Notes under the pieces: generated by a model
What the model was told of the DNA's origin: nothing
Databases searched by the model: none
The model's input: only the letters and a program-made list of their open reading frames with translations
Assembly (NCBI GenBank): GCA_963697675.1
Contig: CAVOOW010000007.1
Span: 124,001 to 188,000 of the forward strand
DNA from: CAVOOW01 sp963697675
GTDB lineage: Bacteria; Actinomycetota; Actinomycetes; JACCUZ01
DNA: 64,000 nucleotides
Direction: 5' to 3'
In this document: piece after piece, positions 28,246 through 37,376 of the stretch
Position numbering within the stretch: the stretch's first letter is position 1
Layout of the letters: each line of letters starts with the position of its first letter
Made by a program: the position numbers and the translations under genes

Positions 28246-28947
28246 GTGCTCATCACCGGATTCCCGGCCGCCGCGTTCGGCACCAACTGCTACGTCGTCG
28301 CGCCCGAGCGTGGCGCGGAGTGCGTCGTGGTCGACCCGGGCATCGGCGTGGTCGACCAGCTCGACGAGGTGCTCGCCGAGCTCGGACTCAAGCCTGTCGC
28401 CGTGCTGCTCACGCACGGTCACATCGACCACACGTTCTCCGTGACACCTGTCTGCGGGGCCCGTGACGTGCCTGCTTACCTGCACCCGGACGACGATGCG
28501 ATGCTCCACGACCCGCTCGTCGGCATCTCGCCGGAGACGGCGGCCCTGTTCGGTGGCCGACTGGAATGGACCGAGCCCGACGACGTCAGGCCGCTGACCG
28601 ACGGCGAGATGCTGCGCATCGCCGGGCTGGAGCTCACTGTCGACCACGCGCCGGGGCACACCCGTGGGTCGGTGCTCTTCCGTCTCCCGGAGGACGCGGA
28701 CGACCCTGAGGTGTGCCTGTCCGGCGATGTCCTGTTCGCGGGCTCGATCGGCCGCACCGACCTGCCCGGCGGTGACCACGACACAATGCTGAACAGCCTC
28801 GCGACCAAGATCCTCGCGCTTCCCGACCAGGTCGTGGTGCTGCCCGGCCACGGCCCTCAGACGACTATCGGAAAAGAACGCGCGAGCAACCCCTTCCTGC
28901 AGCACCTCCCCACGACCGACGTCCCCGCCCCGCACCGAGGACTGTGA
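28246..28947 (+). CDS. Metallo-beta-lactamase-fold hydrolase, glyoxalase II-like
   Basis: Zinc hydrolase of about 233 residues. The metal motif THGHIDHT (about residues 56-63), HAPGHTRGS, LSGDVLF and the final PGHGPQT provide the ligand set for a binuclear site. GTG at 28246 begins VLITGFPAAAFGTNCY, the family's usual N terminus; the very long open frame upstream is only a shadow of the DUF349 region. It precedes hisS by 3 bases, a conserved actinobacterial pairing whose purpose is unclear. Confidence 0.92.
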   Translation: MLITGFPAAAFGTNCYVVAPERGAECVVVDPGIGVVDQLDEVLAELGLKPVAVLLTHGHIDHTFSVTPVCGARDVPAYLHPDDDAMLHDPLVGISPETAALFGGRLEWTEPDDVRPLTDGEMLRIAGLELTVDHAPGHTRGSVLFRLPEDADDPEVCLSGDVLFAGSIGRTDLPGGDHDTMLNSLATKILALPDQVVVLPGHGPQTTIGKERASNPFLQHLPTTDVPAPHRGL

Positions 28948-28950
28948 CGC

Positions 28951-30307
28951 ATGCCTTCGCCTTCACCCATCAGCGGCTTCCCCGAGTGGCTGCCGGCTGA
29001 GCGCATCGCCGAGCAGCAGGTGCTCGACGCGTTGCGAGAGGTCTTCGAGCTCCACGGCTTTGCGTCGATCCAGACCCGCGCCGTCGAACCCCTCGACCAG
29101 CTGTTACGAAAAGGCGAGACCTCTAAAGAGGTCTACACCCTGCGTCGGCTGCAGGCTGAACCCGACGAGGGCGAGGACCTGTCTTCAACACTCGGCCTGC
29201 ACTTTGACCTCACGGTGCCCTTCGCCCGCTACGTCCTCGAGAACGCCGGAAAGCTCCAGTTCCCTTTCCGTCGCTATCAGATCCAGCCCGCCTGGCGGGG
29301 GGAGCGTCCTCAGGAGGGGCGCTACCGGGAGTTCGTCCAGGCAGACATCGACGTCGTCGACAAGGACGAGCTGTCCTTTCAGTACGAGGTCGAGATCGCG
29401 CAGGTGATGGCGGACGCATTTGCGCGCTTGCCTTTCGCCCCCGTCCGGATGCAGGTCAACAATCGCAAGCTGATCGAGGGCTATTACCGCGGCATCGGCG
29501 CGAATGACGTCGCGGAGGTCATGCGGATCGTCGACAAGCTCGACAAGATCGGGCCGGCGGGCGTGGAGAAGACGCTGGTCGCAGACCTGGGGCTGTCCGA
29601 CGAGCAGGCGCGCGCCTGCCTGGCACTCGCGGACATCTCCGGGGAGGACGCTGGCGTCGCTGACCGGGTCATTGCACTAGGCGTCAGTCACCCCTTGCTG
29701 GACGAAGGCCTTGACGAGTTGGTCCGCGTGCTTGACGGCACGGCCCTGATGCGCAGCGACACCTTCACTGTCGTGGCCGACCTTGCGATCGCGAGGGGTC
29801 TCGACTACTACACCGGCACCGTCTACGAGACGCGCATGCTGGGATTTGAGCACCTCGGCTCCATCTGCTCGGGCGGCCGCTACGACGCCTTGGCCAGTGA
29901 CGGACGCACCACGTACCCGGGAGTTGGCATCTCGCTCGGGGTCACCCGGGCTTTGGGTCCGTTGTTCTCCCGGGGGCTGCTGACCGCGTCGCGCAGCACG
30001 CCGACCTGTGTCCTCGTCGCCTTGCCGGCCGAGGAGGCTCGGGGCAGGTGCGGTTCCGTGGCCGCCGGGCTGCGCACTCGCGGCGTCGCGACCGAGGTGG
30101 CGCCGACGGCCGCGAAGTACGGCAAGCAGATCAGGTTCGCGCAGCGTCGGGGCATCCCCTTCGTGTGGTTCCCGCAAGACGACGGCACGCACCAGGTGCG
30201 TGACATCCGCTCCGGTGAGCAGGTCGAGGCAGATCCGGCCGGCGTGGGTCCCACCGTCGGACGACCTACGCCCCACCATCATCGGCACCGTCGCCGTGTC
30301 CGACTGA
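28951..30307 (+). CDS. hisS: Histidyl-tRNA synthetase (one extra base near the end)
   Basis: Charges tRNA-His. Class II motifs are visible: motif 2 RYQIQPAWRGERPQEGRYREF, histidine-binding AIARGLDYYTGTVYE, and motif 3 SICSGGRYDALAS. It is the SGFPEWLP-type found in many actinobacteria. The frame shifts near 30241; removing one G restores DPAAWVPPSDDLRPTIIGTVAVSD and a stop at 30307, giving 451 residues. As sequenced the frame would run on into a basic nonsense tail to 30384 overlapping aspS. The gene must be functional in the cell, so the break is a sequence error. Confidence 0.94.
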
Positions 30308-30346
30308 CATCGACGTGCACCCTGCACGACGTACAAGGAGTTTCCT

Positions 30347-32104
30347 GTGATTCGCACCCACCCCGCCGGCTCGCTACGCGCTGAGCATTGCGGGCAGACC
30401 GTCACGCTCACCGGCTGGGTCGCGCGCCGCCGCGACCACGGCGGGGTGGCGTTCATCGACCTGCGGGATGCCTCCGGCTATGTGCAGGTGGTGATCCGCG
30501 ACGAGCAGGTCGCCGCCGGCCTGCGCAACGAGTTCTGCCTGCGGGTCGTCGGCGAGGTCACGAAGCGGCCCGAAGGCAACGCCAACCCGGCGCTGCCGAC
30601 GGGTGACGTCGAGGTGACCGCGTCCGAGGTCGAGGTTCTCAACGAGGCGGCCCCGTTGCCGTTCCAGATCGACGAGCACGTCGAGGTGGGCGAGGAGGTG
30701 CGGCTGCGCTATCGCTATCTCGACCTGCGCCGGGCCGGGCCTGCGGCGGCCATCCGGCTGCGCAGCGAGGTCAGCCGCGCGGCACGCGAGGTGCTGCACG
30801 GGCGCGACTTCGTCGAGATCGAGACACCGACGCTGACCCGTTCGACGCCTGAGGGAGCGCGTGACTTCCTGGTGCCGGCACGGCTCGCACCGGGCAGCTG
30901 GTATGCGCTGCCGCAGTCGCCGCAGCTGTTCAAGCAGCTGCTCATGGTGGCCGGCATGGAGCGCTATTTCCAGATCGCGCGGTGCTATCGCGACGAGGAC
31001 TTCCGCGCCGACCGGCAGCCGGAGTTCACCCAGCTCGACATCGAGATGAGCTTCGCGGACCAGGACGACGTGATCGAGGTCAGCGAGGCCGTGGTGACCG
31101 CGCTGTGGAAGCTCGTCGACTACGACGTGCCCACACCGCTGGCCCGGATGACCTACGCCGAGGCGATGAGCCGGTTCGGCACGGACAAGCCCGACCTGCG
31201 CTTCGGCCAGGAACTGGTCGACTGCACGGCCTACTTCGCCGACACGCCGTTCCGGGTGTTCCAGGCCGACTACGTCGGCGCGGTCGTCATGCCTGGAGGT
31301 GCGGGGCAGACGCGCAAGGAGCTCGACGCCTGGCAGGACTGGGCCAAGGCTCGCGGTGCCCGCGGGCTGGCGTACGTACTGATCGGCGAGGGCGAGCTCG
31401 CCGGGCCGGCCGCCAAGAACCTGTCCGAGACCGAACGCGCGGGACTGGCTGCCCACGTCGGGGCGGCGCCGGGTGACGCGGTCTTCTTCGCGGCCGGCGA
31501 GACGACGGCGTCCCGCTCGTTGCTGGGTGCCGCGCGGCTGGAGATCGGCCGTCGCTGCGGGCTGATCAACGAGGACGAGTGGTCGTTCCTGTGGGTCGTC
31601 GACGCCCCGTTGTTCGAGCCGAGCTCGCGGGCGCGTGCGAGTGGTGACGTCGCGGTCGGCGCGGGTGCATGGACGGCCGTACATCACGCCTTCACGTCCC
31701 CGAAGCCCGAGTGGATCGACCGCTTCGAGGAAGACCCGGAGCATGCGCTCGCCTACGCCTACGACATGGTCTGCAACGGCAACGAGATCGGCGGCGGGTC
31801 CATCCGTATCCACCGCCGGGATGTGCAGGAGCGAGTCTTCGCGATGATGGGGCTCTCGGAGGAGGAGGCCCAGGAGAAGTTCGGCTTCCTGCTCGACGCG
31901 TTCGCCTTCGGGGCGCCACCGCACGGCGGCATCGCGTTCGGCTGGGACCGCATCTGCGCACTGCTCGCGGGCAGCGACTCGATCCGCGATGTCATCGCGT
32001 TCCCCAAGAGCGGCGGGGGTTTCGACCCGCTGACCGGTGCGCCTGCGCCGATCACCCCCGCGCAGCGCAAGGAAGCCGGCGTCGACTTCGTCCCCGAGGG
32101 CTGA
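30347..32104 (+). CDS. aspS: Aspartyl-tRNA synthetase
   Basis: Charges tRNA-Asp (and tRNA-Asn if the strain is non-discriminating; I cannot tell from sequence alone). The OB-fold anticodon-binding domain includes RRDHGGVAFIDLRDASGYVQVV, motif 2 is FRADRQPEFTQLDIEMSF, the bacterial GAD insert lies in the middle, and motif 3 is HGGIAFGWDRICALL. Length is 585 residues. The GTG follows AAGGAG at 8 bases. It is 39 bases after repaired hisS. Confidence 0.96.
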   Translation: MIRTHPAGSLRAEHCGQTVTLTGWVARRRDHGGVAFIDLRDASGYVQVVIRDEQVAAGLRNEFCLRVVGEVTKRPEGNANPALPTGDVEVTASEVEVLNEAAPLPFQIDEHVEVGEEVRLRYRYLDLRRAGPAAAIRLRSEVSRAAREVLHGRDFVEIETPTLTRSTPEGARDFLVPARLAPGSWYALPQSPQLFKQLLMVAGMERYFQIARCYRDEDFRADRQPEFTQLDIEMSFADQDDVIEVSEAVVTALWKLVDYDVPTPLARMTYAEAMSRFGTDKPDLRFGQELVDCTAYFADTPFRVFQADYVGAVVMPGGAGQTRKELDAWQDWAKARGARGLAYVLIGEGELAGPAAKNLSETERAGLAAHVGAAPGDAVFFAAGETTASRSLLGAARLEIGRRCGLINEDEWSFLWVVDAPLFEPSSRARASGDVAVGAGAWTAVHHAFTSPKPEWIDRFEEDPEHALAYAYDMVCNGNEIGGGSIRIHRRDVQERVFAMMGLSEEEAQEKFGFLLDAFAFGAPPHGGIAFGWDRICALLAGSDSIRDVIAFPKSGGGFDPLTGAPAPITPAQRKEAGVDFVPEG

Positions 32105-32137
32105 GGTCGAGGGCCTAGGCGGCGCGCACGGCGTCAC

Positions 32138-34306
32138 TTACTCCTTTGTGGACTCCGACACACCAGTTGTACGGCGTGTCTGGTGAGCGCGAGTCCACAA
32201 AGCCTCGTCGTCGTCGGGCAGGGGGAATGCGACGTGCTCGCGCAGGCCGATGCGGTCGTGCAGTCGCCGCATCCAGGCGGGTGCCCACCAGTTGCGGTCG
32301 CCGAGCAGCGTCATCGTCGCGGGCACCAGCAGGCAGCGCACGAGGGTCGCGTCCACGGCGACCGCGGTCGCCAGCGCCAGGCCGAGCTGCTTGATGCCGA
32401 GCAGCTTTCCGGCGGTGAAACCCAGGAACACGATGAACACGAGCAGCCCGGCTGAGGTGATGATGCGGCCACTGCGCTGCAGGCCGACCTCGATCGCCTT
32501 GTCGTTGGACATGCCCGAGTCATAGAGCTCCTTGACCCGGGACAGCAGGAAGACCTCGTAGTCCATCGAGAGCCCGAACGCGAATGCGAACACGACGACC
32601 GGCACCCAGGTCTCCAACGCGCCCGTCGGCGTGAAGCCGAGCAGGCCGGAGCCGTGGCCGTCCTGGAACACGAGCACCAGCACCCCGAACGTGGCGCCGA
32701 GCGAGAGCGTGTTCATCACCAAGGCTTTGATGGGTACGAGGACCGATCCCGTCATGAGGAACAGCAGCACGAACGTTCCGAGGCCGAGGATCAACGCGGC
32801 CCACGGCAGGCCGGCCTTGACCAGGTCCTGGAAGTCGACCAGCACCGGCGCCGACCCGGTCACCCAGGTGCGGAACTCGGGCCGGTTGTCGCGCAGTTCC
32901 CGGACGAGCGCCTTCGCGCGGTCGCCCTGCGAGCTGCCGTAGGGCGTGACTTCGACCATCGACCAGCCGTCCCGCCGGTCAGCGGCGCGCTCGAGCCGAC
33001 GTACGTCGGGAAGGTTGGAGATGACGTCGTCGGCGTAGTCCTGCAGCTGCTCAGCCGGCACGTGCGCGACGACGTACACGGGATCGACTGCGTCGCGGGG
33101 GAAGTGGATCGCGATGGCCTCGGCGAAACGGCGGGCCTCGAAGTCGGTGGGCAGCAGGTCGGCGCCGCCGTTCTGGAAGTTGACGCCGAGGAACGGTGCC
33201 CCGGCGGCGAGGAGCAGCGCGCCGAGCCCGATCGTGACGAGCGCGGCCCGGCGCTGGGTGGCTCGGGCGAGACGGGCGAAGAAGCCGTCGTCGGAGACGC
33301 GCTCGGTGGGCACCTTGATGCGGTGGTGGAAGGTGGCGAGCAGAGCCGGGACGAGGGTGAGACCGGCGGCGAGAGCGACCAGGACGACAGTGACGCCGGC
33401 GGCGCCGAGCGCGCGGAAGATGGAGAGTTGGAAGACGAACAGGCTGCTCAGCGCGATCGCCACGGTGAGGGCGGAGAACGAGATGGTGCGCCCGGCGGTG
33501 GAGACGGCGACCATCACCGCCTGCTCGGCGTCGCGGCCGAGACCGCGCTCCTCGCGATAGCGCTGCACCATGAGCAGGGCGTAGTCGATCGACAAGCCCA
33601 GGCCGAGCACGGTCGTCACGGATGGCACGCTCGGGTCGAGAGGCAAGAGGTAGGAGAAGGCGAACAACGCGGCTAGGCCGCCGGCGATCGAGCAGAACGC
33701 GCCCAGGAGAGGTATGCCCGCGGTGACGAACCCGCCGAACAGGAACACCATCACGAGCAACGTGATCGGCACGGCAACGGCTTCGCCGCGCTCGGTGTCC
33801 TTCTTGGACTGCTCGGCGCTCTCGCGCTCGAGGAGCAGGTCGCCGCCGAGGATCACGTCGGTGCCAGTGTCCTCGCCCAGCGTGCGGAGGCGTTCCTCGA
33901 CGGCGTCCAACGCCCGGTCTTCACCGTCAGCCCTGAGGTCCTTGAGGTCGACGAGGAACAGCACGGCCTTGCCGTCGGTGGCGACCAGGCCCGCTTCGGG
34001 CGGGGCGGTCACGGGGTCGATCACGCGGGCGACGCCGGGGATCTCGCGCAGGTCGTTGGCCGCGGTTGCCAGGGCGTCGTGGTTGCCGTTGCCCTCGACG
34101 ACGGCGGAGATGCGCGGGCCGTACTCCGCTGTGTCGGTCATGATGTCGAAGCCCTGAAACGACTCGATCTGCGTGCCGGAGTAGTCGGTGCTCAGCCGCG
34201 GGAAGACCTGGACTCCCACGCCCAGCCCGACGACGAACGCCACCAGCCAGCCGACCAGGACCAGTCGTCGGTGGTGGAAGCAGAAGCGTCCGAGCGAGGC
34301 GAGCAC
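32138..34306 (-). CDS. MMPL/RND-family membrane transporter
   Basis: A 722-residue MmpL-like exporter with the duplicated SSD/MMPL fold: an N-terminal helix (LVLVGWLVAFVVGLGVGV), an extracytoplasmic domain, five helices including GLGLSIDYALLMVQRYREE, a second extracytoplasmic domain, and five helices including FAFGLSMDYEVFLLSRVKE. These two GLS(I/M)DY segments hold the proton-relay residues. Substrate cannot be predicted; lipids or drugs are usual. The start is GTG at 34306, where VLASLGRFCFHHRRL begins as in the family. The last codons (SESTKE) are encoded by one arm of a palindrome, so the true ancestral end may have been shorter. Confidence 0.92.
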   Translation of the reverse strand: MLASLGRFCFHHRRLVLVGWLVAFVVGLGVGVQVFPRLSTDYSGTQIESFQGFDIMTDTAEYGPRISAVVEGNGNHDALATAANDLREIPGVARVIDPVTAPPEAGLVATDGKAVLFLVDLKDLRADGEDRALDAVEERLRTLGEDTGTDVILGGDLLLERESAEQSKKDTERGEAVAVPITLLVMVFLFGGFVTAGIPLLGAFCSIAGGLAALFAFSYLLPLDPSVPSVTTVLGLGLSIDYALLMVQRYREERGLGRDAEQAVMVAVSTAGRTISFSALTVAIALSSLFVFQLSIFRALGAAGVTVVLVALAAGLTLVPALLATFHHRIKVPTERVSDDGFFARLARATQRRAALVTIGLGALLLAAGAPFLGVNFQNGGADLLPTDFEARRFAEAIAIHFPRDAVDPVYVVAHVPAEQLQDYADDVISNLPDVRRLERAADRRDGWSMVEVTPYGSSQGDRAKALVRELRDNRPEFRTWVTGSAPVLVDFQDLVKAGLPWAALILGLGTFVLLFLMTGSVLVPIKALVMNTLSLGATFGVLVLVFQDGHGSGLLGFTPTGALETWVPVVVFAFAFGLSMDYEVFLLSRVKELYDSGMSNDKAIEVGLQRSGRIITSAGLLVFIVFLGFTAGKLLGIKQLGLALATAVAVDATLVRCLLVPATMTLLGDRNWWAPAWMRRLHDRIGLREHVAFPLPDDDEALWTRAHQTRRTTGVSESTKE
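32144..32202. terminator. Palindrome between convergent aspS and MMPL genes
   Basis: CTTTGTGGACTC (32144-32155) and GAGTCCACAAAG (32191-32202) are perfect 12-base arms with further partial pairing inside (GACACACCA with TGGTG). It lies just past aspS and overlaps the last codons of the MMPL gene. The word GTCCACAAAG recurs at 37313-37322. Likely a bidirectional terminator. Confidence 0.7.
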
Positions 34307-34407
34307 GGGATCATTGTGCCGACGTGCGGAGGTTGGTGACTGGCGACGATGACTCGTCGTGAGGACGCCCGACGCCGGCGGTCGGGCCTGCGGGCTACCG
34401 TCGTCGC

Positions 34408-35736
34408 GTGGACCTCTTCCAGGCGGCGGCAGACGACAGTGCAGCCGATCGCGCACCGCTGGCCGTACGCATGAGGCCGCGCACCCTCGACGAGGTCGTC
34501 GGGCAGGACCATCTGCTGGTCGCCGGGTCACCGCTGCGGCGACTGGTCGATGGCGACGGGGGAGTGGCTGCCCCGGCGTCGGTGATCCTCTGGGGCCCGC
34601 CCGGCACGGGCAAGACCACCCTCGCCTACTTGGTCTCGTCGGCGACGGGGCGCTCGTTCGACGAGTTGTCGGCCGTGAACGCGGGGGTCAAGGAGGTACG
34701 GGCGGTCGTCGAAGCGGCACGACGGCAGAACGGCATGTCCGGCAAAGAGACGATCTTGTTCATCGACGAGGTGCACCGCTTCTCCAAGACCCAGCAGGAT
34801 GCGCTGCTGCCGGCCGTCGAGAACCGCTGGGTGACCTTGGTGGCTGCCACGACGGAGAATCCGTACTTCTCGATCATCTCGCCGCTGCTGTCCCGGTCGT
34901 TGCTGCTGACCCTGGCGCCGCTGGACGACGACGGGGTGGCGGACGTCGTGCGGCGGGCGGTCGTGGACGAGCGGGGGCTGGCGGGTGCGGTGACCGTGAC
35001 CGACGAGGCCATGGCCCACTTGCTGCGCATCGCAGGCGGGGACGCCCGGCGCGCGTTGACGGCGCTGGAAGCCGGGGCCGGAGCGGTCCTTGCCGTCGGA
35101 GGCTCGGAGCTCGACGTGGCGACGCTGGAGACGGCGGTCGATCGCGCGGCGCTGCGCTACGACCGCGACGGGGATCAGCACTACGACGTCATCTCGGCGT
35201 TCATCAAGTCTCTGCGCGGCTCAGATGTCGACGCATCGCTGCACTACCTGGCGCGGATGATCGAGGCCGGGGAGGATCCGCGGTTCATCGCCCGGCGACT
35301 GGTGATCCTGGCGTCCGAGGACATCGGACTAGCCGACCCGACGTCGCTGTTGGCGGCGGTGGCAGCGGCCGAGGCGGTGGCGCTGATCGGCATGCCGGAG
35401 GGGCGCATCAACCTGGCGCAGGCCGTCATCCATCTCGCGCTGGCGCCGAAGTCCAATGCCGTCGTGGTGGCAGTCGACGCGGCGCTCGACGACGTACGCC
35501 GTGGACTGGCTGGACCGGTGCCGCCCTACCTGCGCGACACCCACTACAGAGGCGCACAGGCGATCGGGCACGGTCAGGGCTACATCTATCCGCACGACGT
35601 GCCGGGCGCGGTGGCCGCCCAGCAGTATGCCCCGGACGCAGTGGCTGGCCGGAGCTACTACCGCCCGACCCGCTATGGAGCCGAGTCACGCCTGGCCGAC
35701 CTCTGGGACAAGCTCCGTACCCTCCTCCGCAGCTAG
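34408..35736 (+). CDS. rarA: RarA (MgsA) replication-associated recombination ATPase
   Basis: AAA+ clamp-loader-like ATPase acting at stalled forks. Walker A GPPGTGKTT (about residues 66-74), Walker B FIDEVHRFSKTQQDALLP, sensor 1 AATTENPYFS and the C-terminal tetramerisation region (YDVISAFIKSLRGSDVDASLHYLARM) are clear. Length is 442 residues. GTG at 34408 begins MDLFQAAADD. It is divergent from the MMPL gene with 101 bases between. Upstream of alaS in most actinobacteria; here the DUF559 gene and repeats intervene. Confidence 0.95.
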   Translation: MDLFQAAADDSAADRAPLAVRMRPRTLDEVVGQDHLLVAGSPLRRLVDGDGGVAAPASVILWGPPGTGKTTLAYLVSSATGRSFDELSAVNAGVKEVRAVVEAARRQNGMSGKETILFIDEVHRFSKTQQDALLPAVENRWVTLVAATTENPYFSIISPLLSRSLLLTLAPLDDDGVADVVRRAVVDERGLAGAVTVTDEAMAHLLRIAGGDARRALTALEAGAGAVLAVGGSELDVATLETAVDRAALRYDRDGDQHYDVISAFIKSLRGSDVDASLHYLARMIEAGEDPRFIARRLVILASEDIGLADPTSLLAAVAAAEAVALIGMPEGRINLAQAVIHLALAPKSNAVVVAVDAALDDVRRGLAGPVPPYLRDTHYRGAQAIGHGQGYIYPHDVPGAVAAQQYAPDAVAGRSYYRPTRYGAESRLADLWDKLRTLLRS

Positions 35737-35806
35737 CCAACCGGCGCGCCGCCGCCCGCGCCCGCCTCGCCCGCCCCGCCCGCCCGGCCCGCCCGGGTTG
35801 ACGCGG

Positions 35807-35935
35807 GCATGCGCGATTCGCTGGGGTCCAGGCCCCGGCAATTCGCGCATGCTCGGGTGTCAGGGGGCTGGGCCGTCGGGTTGAAGCGGGCATGCGCGAT
35901 TCGCTGGGGTCCAGGCGCCGGCAATTCGCGCATGC
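35807..35935. repeat. Two copies of the 46-bp palindromic core repeat (83-bp period)
   Basis: Cores at 35807-35852 and 35890-35935. Each begins GCATGCGCGATTCGCTGGGG and ends CCGGCAATTCGCGCATGC. The outer ten bases (GCATGCGCGA) are a perfect inverted repeat; the inner part pairs imperfectly. The spacer is related to that of the three copies at 37081-37294. The preceding 70 bases (35737-35806) are a C/G-rich tract with no gene. Confidence 0.92.
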
Positions 35936-35951
35936 TCGGGTCTCAGGACCC

Positions 35952-37001
35952 TCACGCGCCGCCAACCCAACCCCGGGCTCGCAGCGCCTCGGCAATCTGG
36001 GCCGCAACTCGTTCCGGCTCGTTGCGAATCGCGAAGCTGGGATATCGCAGCACTCCTTCAAGCCGGACAGCATGCTCGTTTCCACGCCACATGTCCGACC
36101 ACCACTGATCGGCCTCCATATGGAAAAGGCCATCGATTTCGACCACTAGGCCGAACTCGTCCCAGAAGACGTCGAGCCAGCGGCGACGGCCCTTGTTGTC
36201 CAGTCGCACTGCCTGTCGGGAAGGAAGGGGCAGGTCGAATGCTCGACAGAGTTCAGCGAAGTCGAGCTCAGGGAGCGAGTGGGCACCGCCACCTATGTCC
36301 CGAAGCGTCAATTTGATCAGCCTGCGCCGGCGCAGGTTGGGAACGGCATCGACGACCAGCAACATGTCTGTCGCGCGCACGAGCCGTTGTTGGACGCCGG
36401 CGGCCAGGATGGTTCTTGCCTCGGCATCCGTGCTGGCCCAGGAGGCTGCATCCACGAAGGATCGCGGCGGTCTTGTCCGTTTTGGTCGCTTCAGCGGGTG
36501 CACGTCGGCCGATCCGAGCCGGGTTGAGCTGTGCACGTCTAGGTCGGAACGATCGGTCACCTGACGTCGGTGAGGCACCAGGAGCTGCGGGCGATCTACT
36601 TGGACCCCCGTTAGCCCGTCGGCGCTCGCGGCGGTTACGCCTGCGAGCACCGCCCCGTGCCCGCAGCAAAGCAGGTCTACCCAAAGCTGCTGGGCAGGGG
36701 AGACCGGACCGGAATGCATGACCACGACGCCGGGGTAGGGGACCTGCCAGCGTTCACTCGCGACCTTCGCGCGCAGGGACTCCTCCGTCATGATCGCGAG
36801 CAACTGTGCCCGGGTGGCCGTCTGTGCCTGCGCAGCCGAGAGTTGCGCCAGCCGATTATCCGAAAACGCGTAGTCCGCGCAGAGGGCCTTGCCGGACGCA
36901 TAAAGAGTTTCCCCGGCAACACTGACACCTGTAGTCACGGGACAGAACTGTCGGCCCGGGTCGACCCCGGATAGAAGGGTCGACAGTGGATCTGTGGACA
37001 A
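35952..37001 (-). CDS. AbiEi-like/DUF559 nuclease-fold protein
   Basis: A 349-residue protein whose last 110 residues match the DUF559 (Vsr-like, PD-(D/E)XK) family: RRRWLDVFWDEFGLVVEIDG, MEADQWWSDMWR and YPSFAIRNEPERVAAQI. The Asp of LDVFW and Glu of VEIDG are candidate metal ligands. The N-terminal two thirds resemble the AbiEi-type antitoxin domain that often accompanies it in actinobacteria (VPYPGVVVMHSGP). Function is unknown; a defence or DNA-repair role is a guess. The apparent start is TTG at 37001 with GGGGG 6 bases upstream; it is the only reasonable start I see. It is bracketed by the 84-bp repeats on both sides and interrupts the rarA-alaS neighbourhood, suggesting insertion. Confidence 0.8.
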   Translation of the reverse strand: MSTDPLSTLLSGVDPGRQFCPVTTGVSVAGETLYASGKALCADYAFSDNRLAQLSAAQAQTATRAQLLAIMTEESLRAKVASERWQVPYPGVVVMHSGPVSPAQQLWVDLLCCGHGAVLAGVTAASADGLTGVQVDRPQLLVPHRRQVTDRSDLDVHSSTRLGSADVHPLKRPKRTRPPRSFVDAASWASTDAEARTILAAGVQQRLVRATDMLLVVDAVPNLRRRRLIKLTLRDIGGGAHSLPELDFAELCRAFDLPLPSRQAVRLDNKGRRRWLDVFWDEFGLVVEIDGLFHMEADQWWSDMWRGNEHAVRLEGVLRYPSFAIRNEPERVAAQIAEALRARGWVGGA

Positions 37002-37080
37002 GTACCCCCATGCTGTCGGCGGTGGACGACCTCGGAAAGGTAGACGGTCTCAGAGGGCTCGGCTCTCGGGATTGACGCGG

Positions 37081-37294
37081 GCATGCGCGATTCGCTGGGG
37101 CTCAGGCCCCGGCAATTCGCGCATGCCCGGGTCTCAGCGGGCTCGGCTGTCGGGGTTGACGCGGGCATGCGCGATTCGCTGGGGTCCAGGCCCCGGCAAT
37201 TCGCGCATGCTCGGGTCTCAGCGGGCTCGGCTGTCGGGGTTGACGCGAGCATGCGCGATTCGCTGGGGCCCAGGCCCCGCCAATTCGCGCATGC
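37081..37294. repeat. Three copies of the 46-bp palindromic core repeat (84-bp period)
   Basis: Cores at 37081-37126, 37165-37210 and 37249-37294, same sequence and orientation as those at 35.8 kb. Spacers of 38 bp are nearly identical to each other (GGGTCTCAGCGGGCTCGGCT...), so this is an 84-bp tandem repeat, not a CRISPR. The period is a multiple of three and stop-free in one frame on each strand, which creates spurious reading frames. The rest of 37002-37376 holds no gene that I can support. Confidence 0.92.
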
Positions 37295-37376
37295 TCAGGG
37301 TGGTGTGTCGGGGTCCACAAAGTGGGCTTGGGAACGCGGGTGATCGGCACGGGTGGGTCGCGATAGGGTCTCCGGC

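Noticed and set aside
25567..28947. A 1126-codon plus-strand open frame across DUF349, cyclophilin and the metallo-hydrolase
   Set aside because: Only its last 233 codons (from 28246) encode a recognisable protein; the rest is antisense to the DUF349 and cyclophilin genes.
30374..32137. A 587-codon minus-strand open frame opposite aspS
   Set aside because: aspS is unmistakable on the plus strand; the reverse frame is compositionally a shadow.
37081..37294. CRISPR array
   Set aside because: The 46-bp palindromic units have spacers nearly identical to each other, so this is an 84-bp tandem repeat; no cas genes are nearby.
37083..37343. An 86-codon frame with a 28-residue repeat over the palindromic repeats
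   Set aside because: The repeat period is a multiple of three and stop-free on both strands, so open frames arise automatically; no ribosome binding site.
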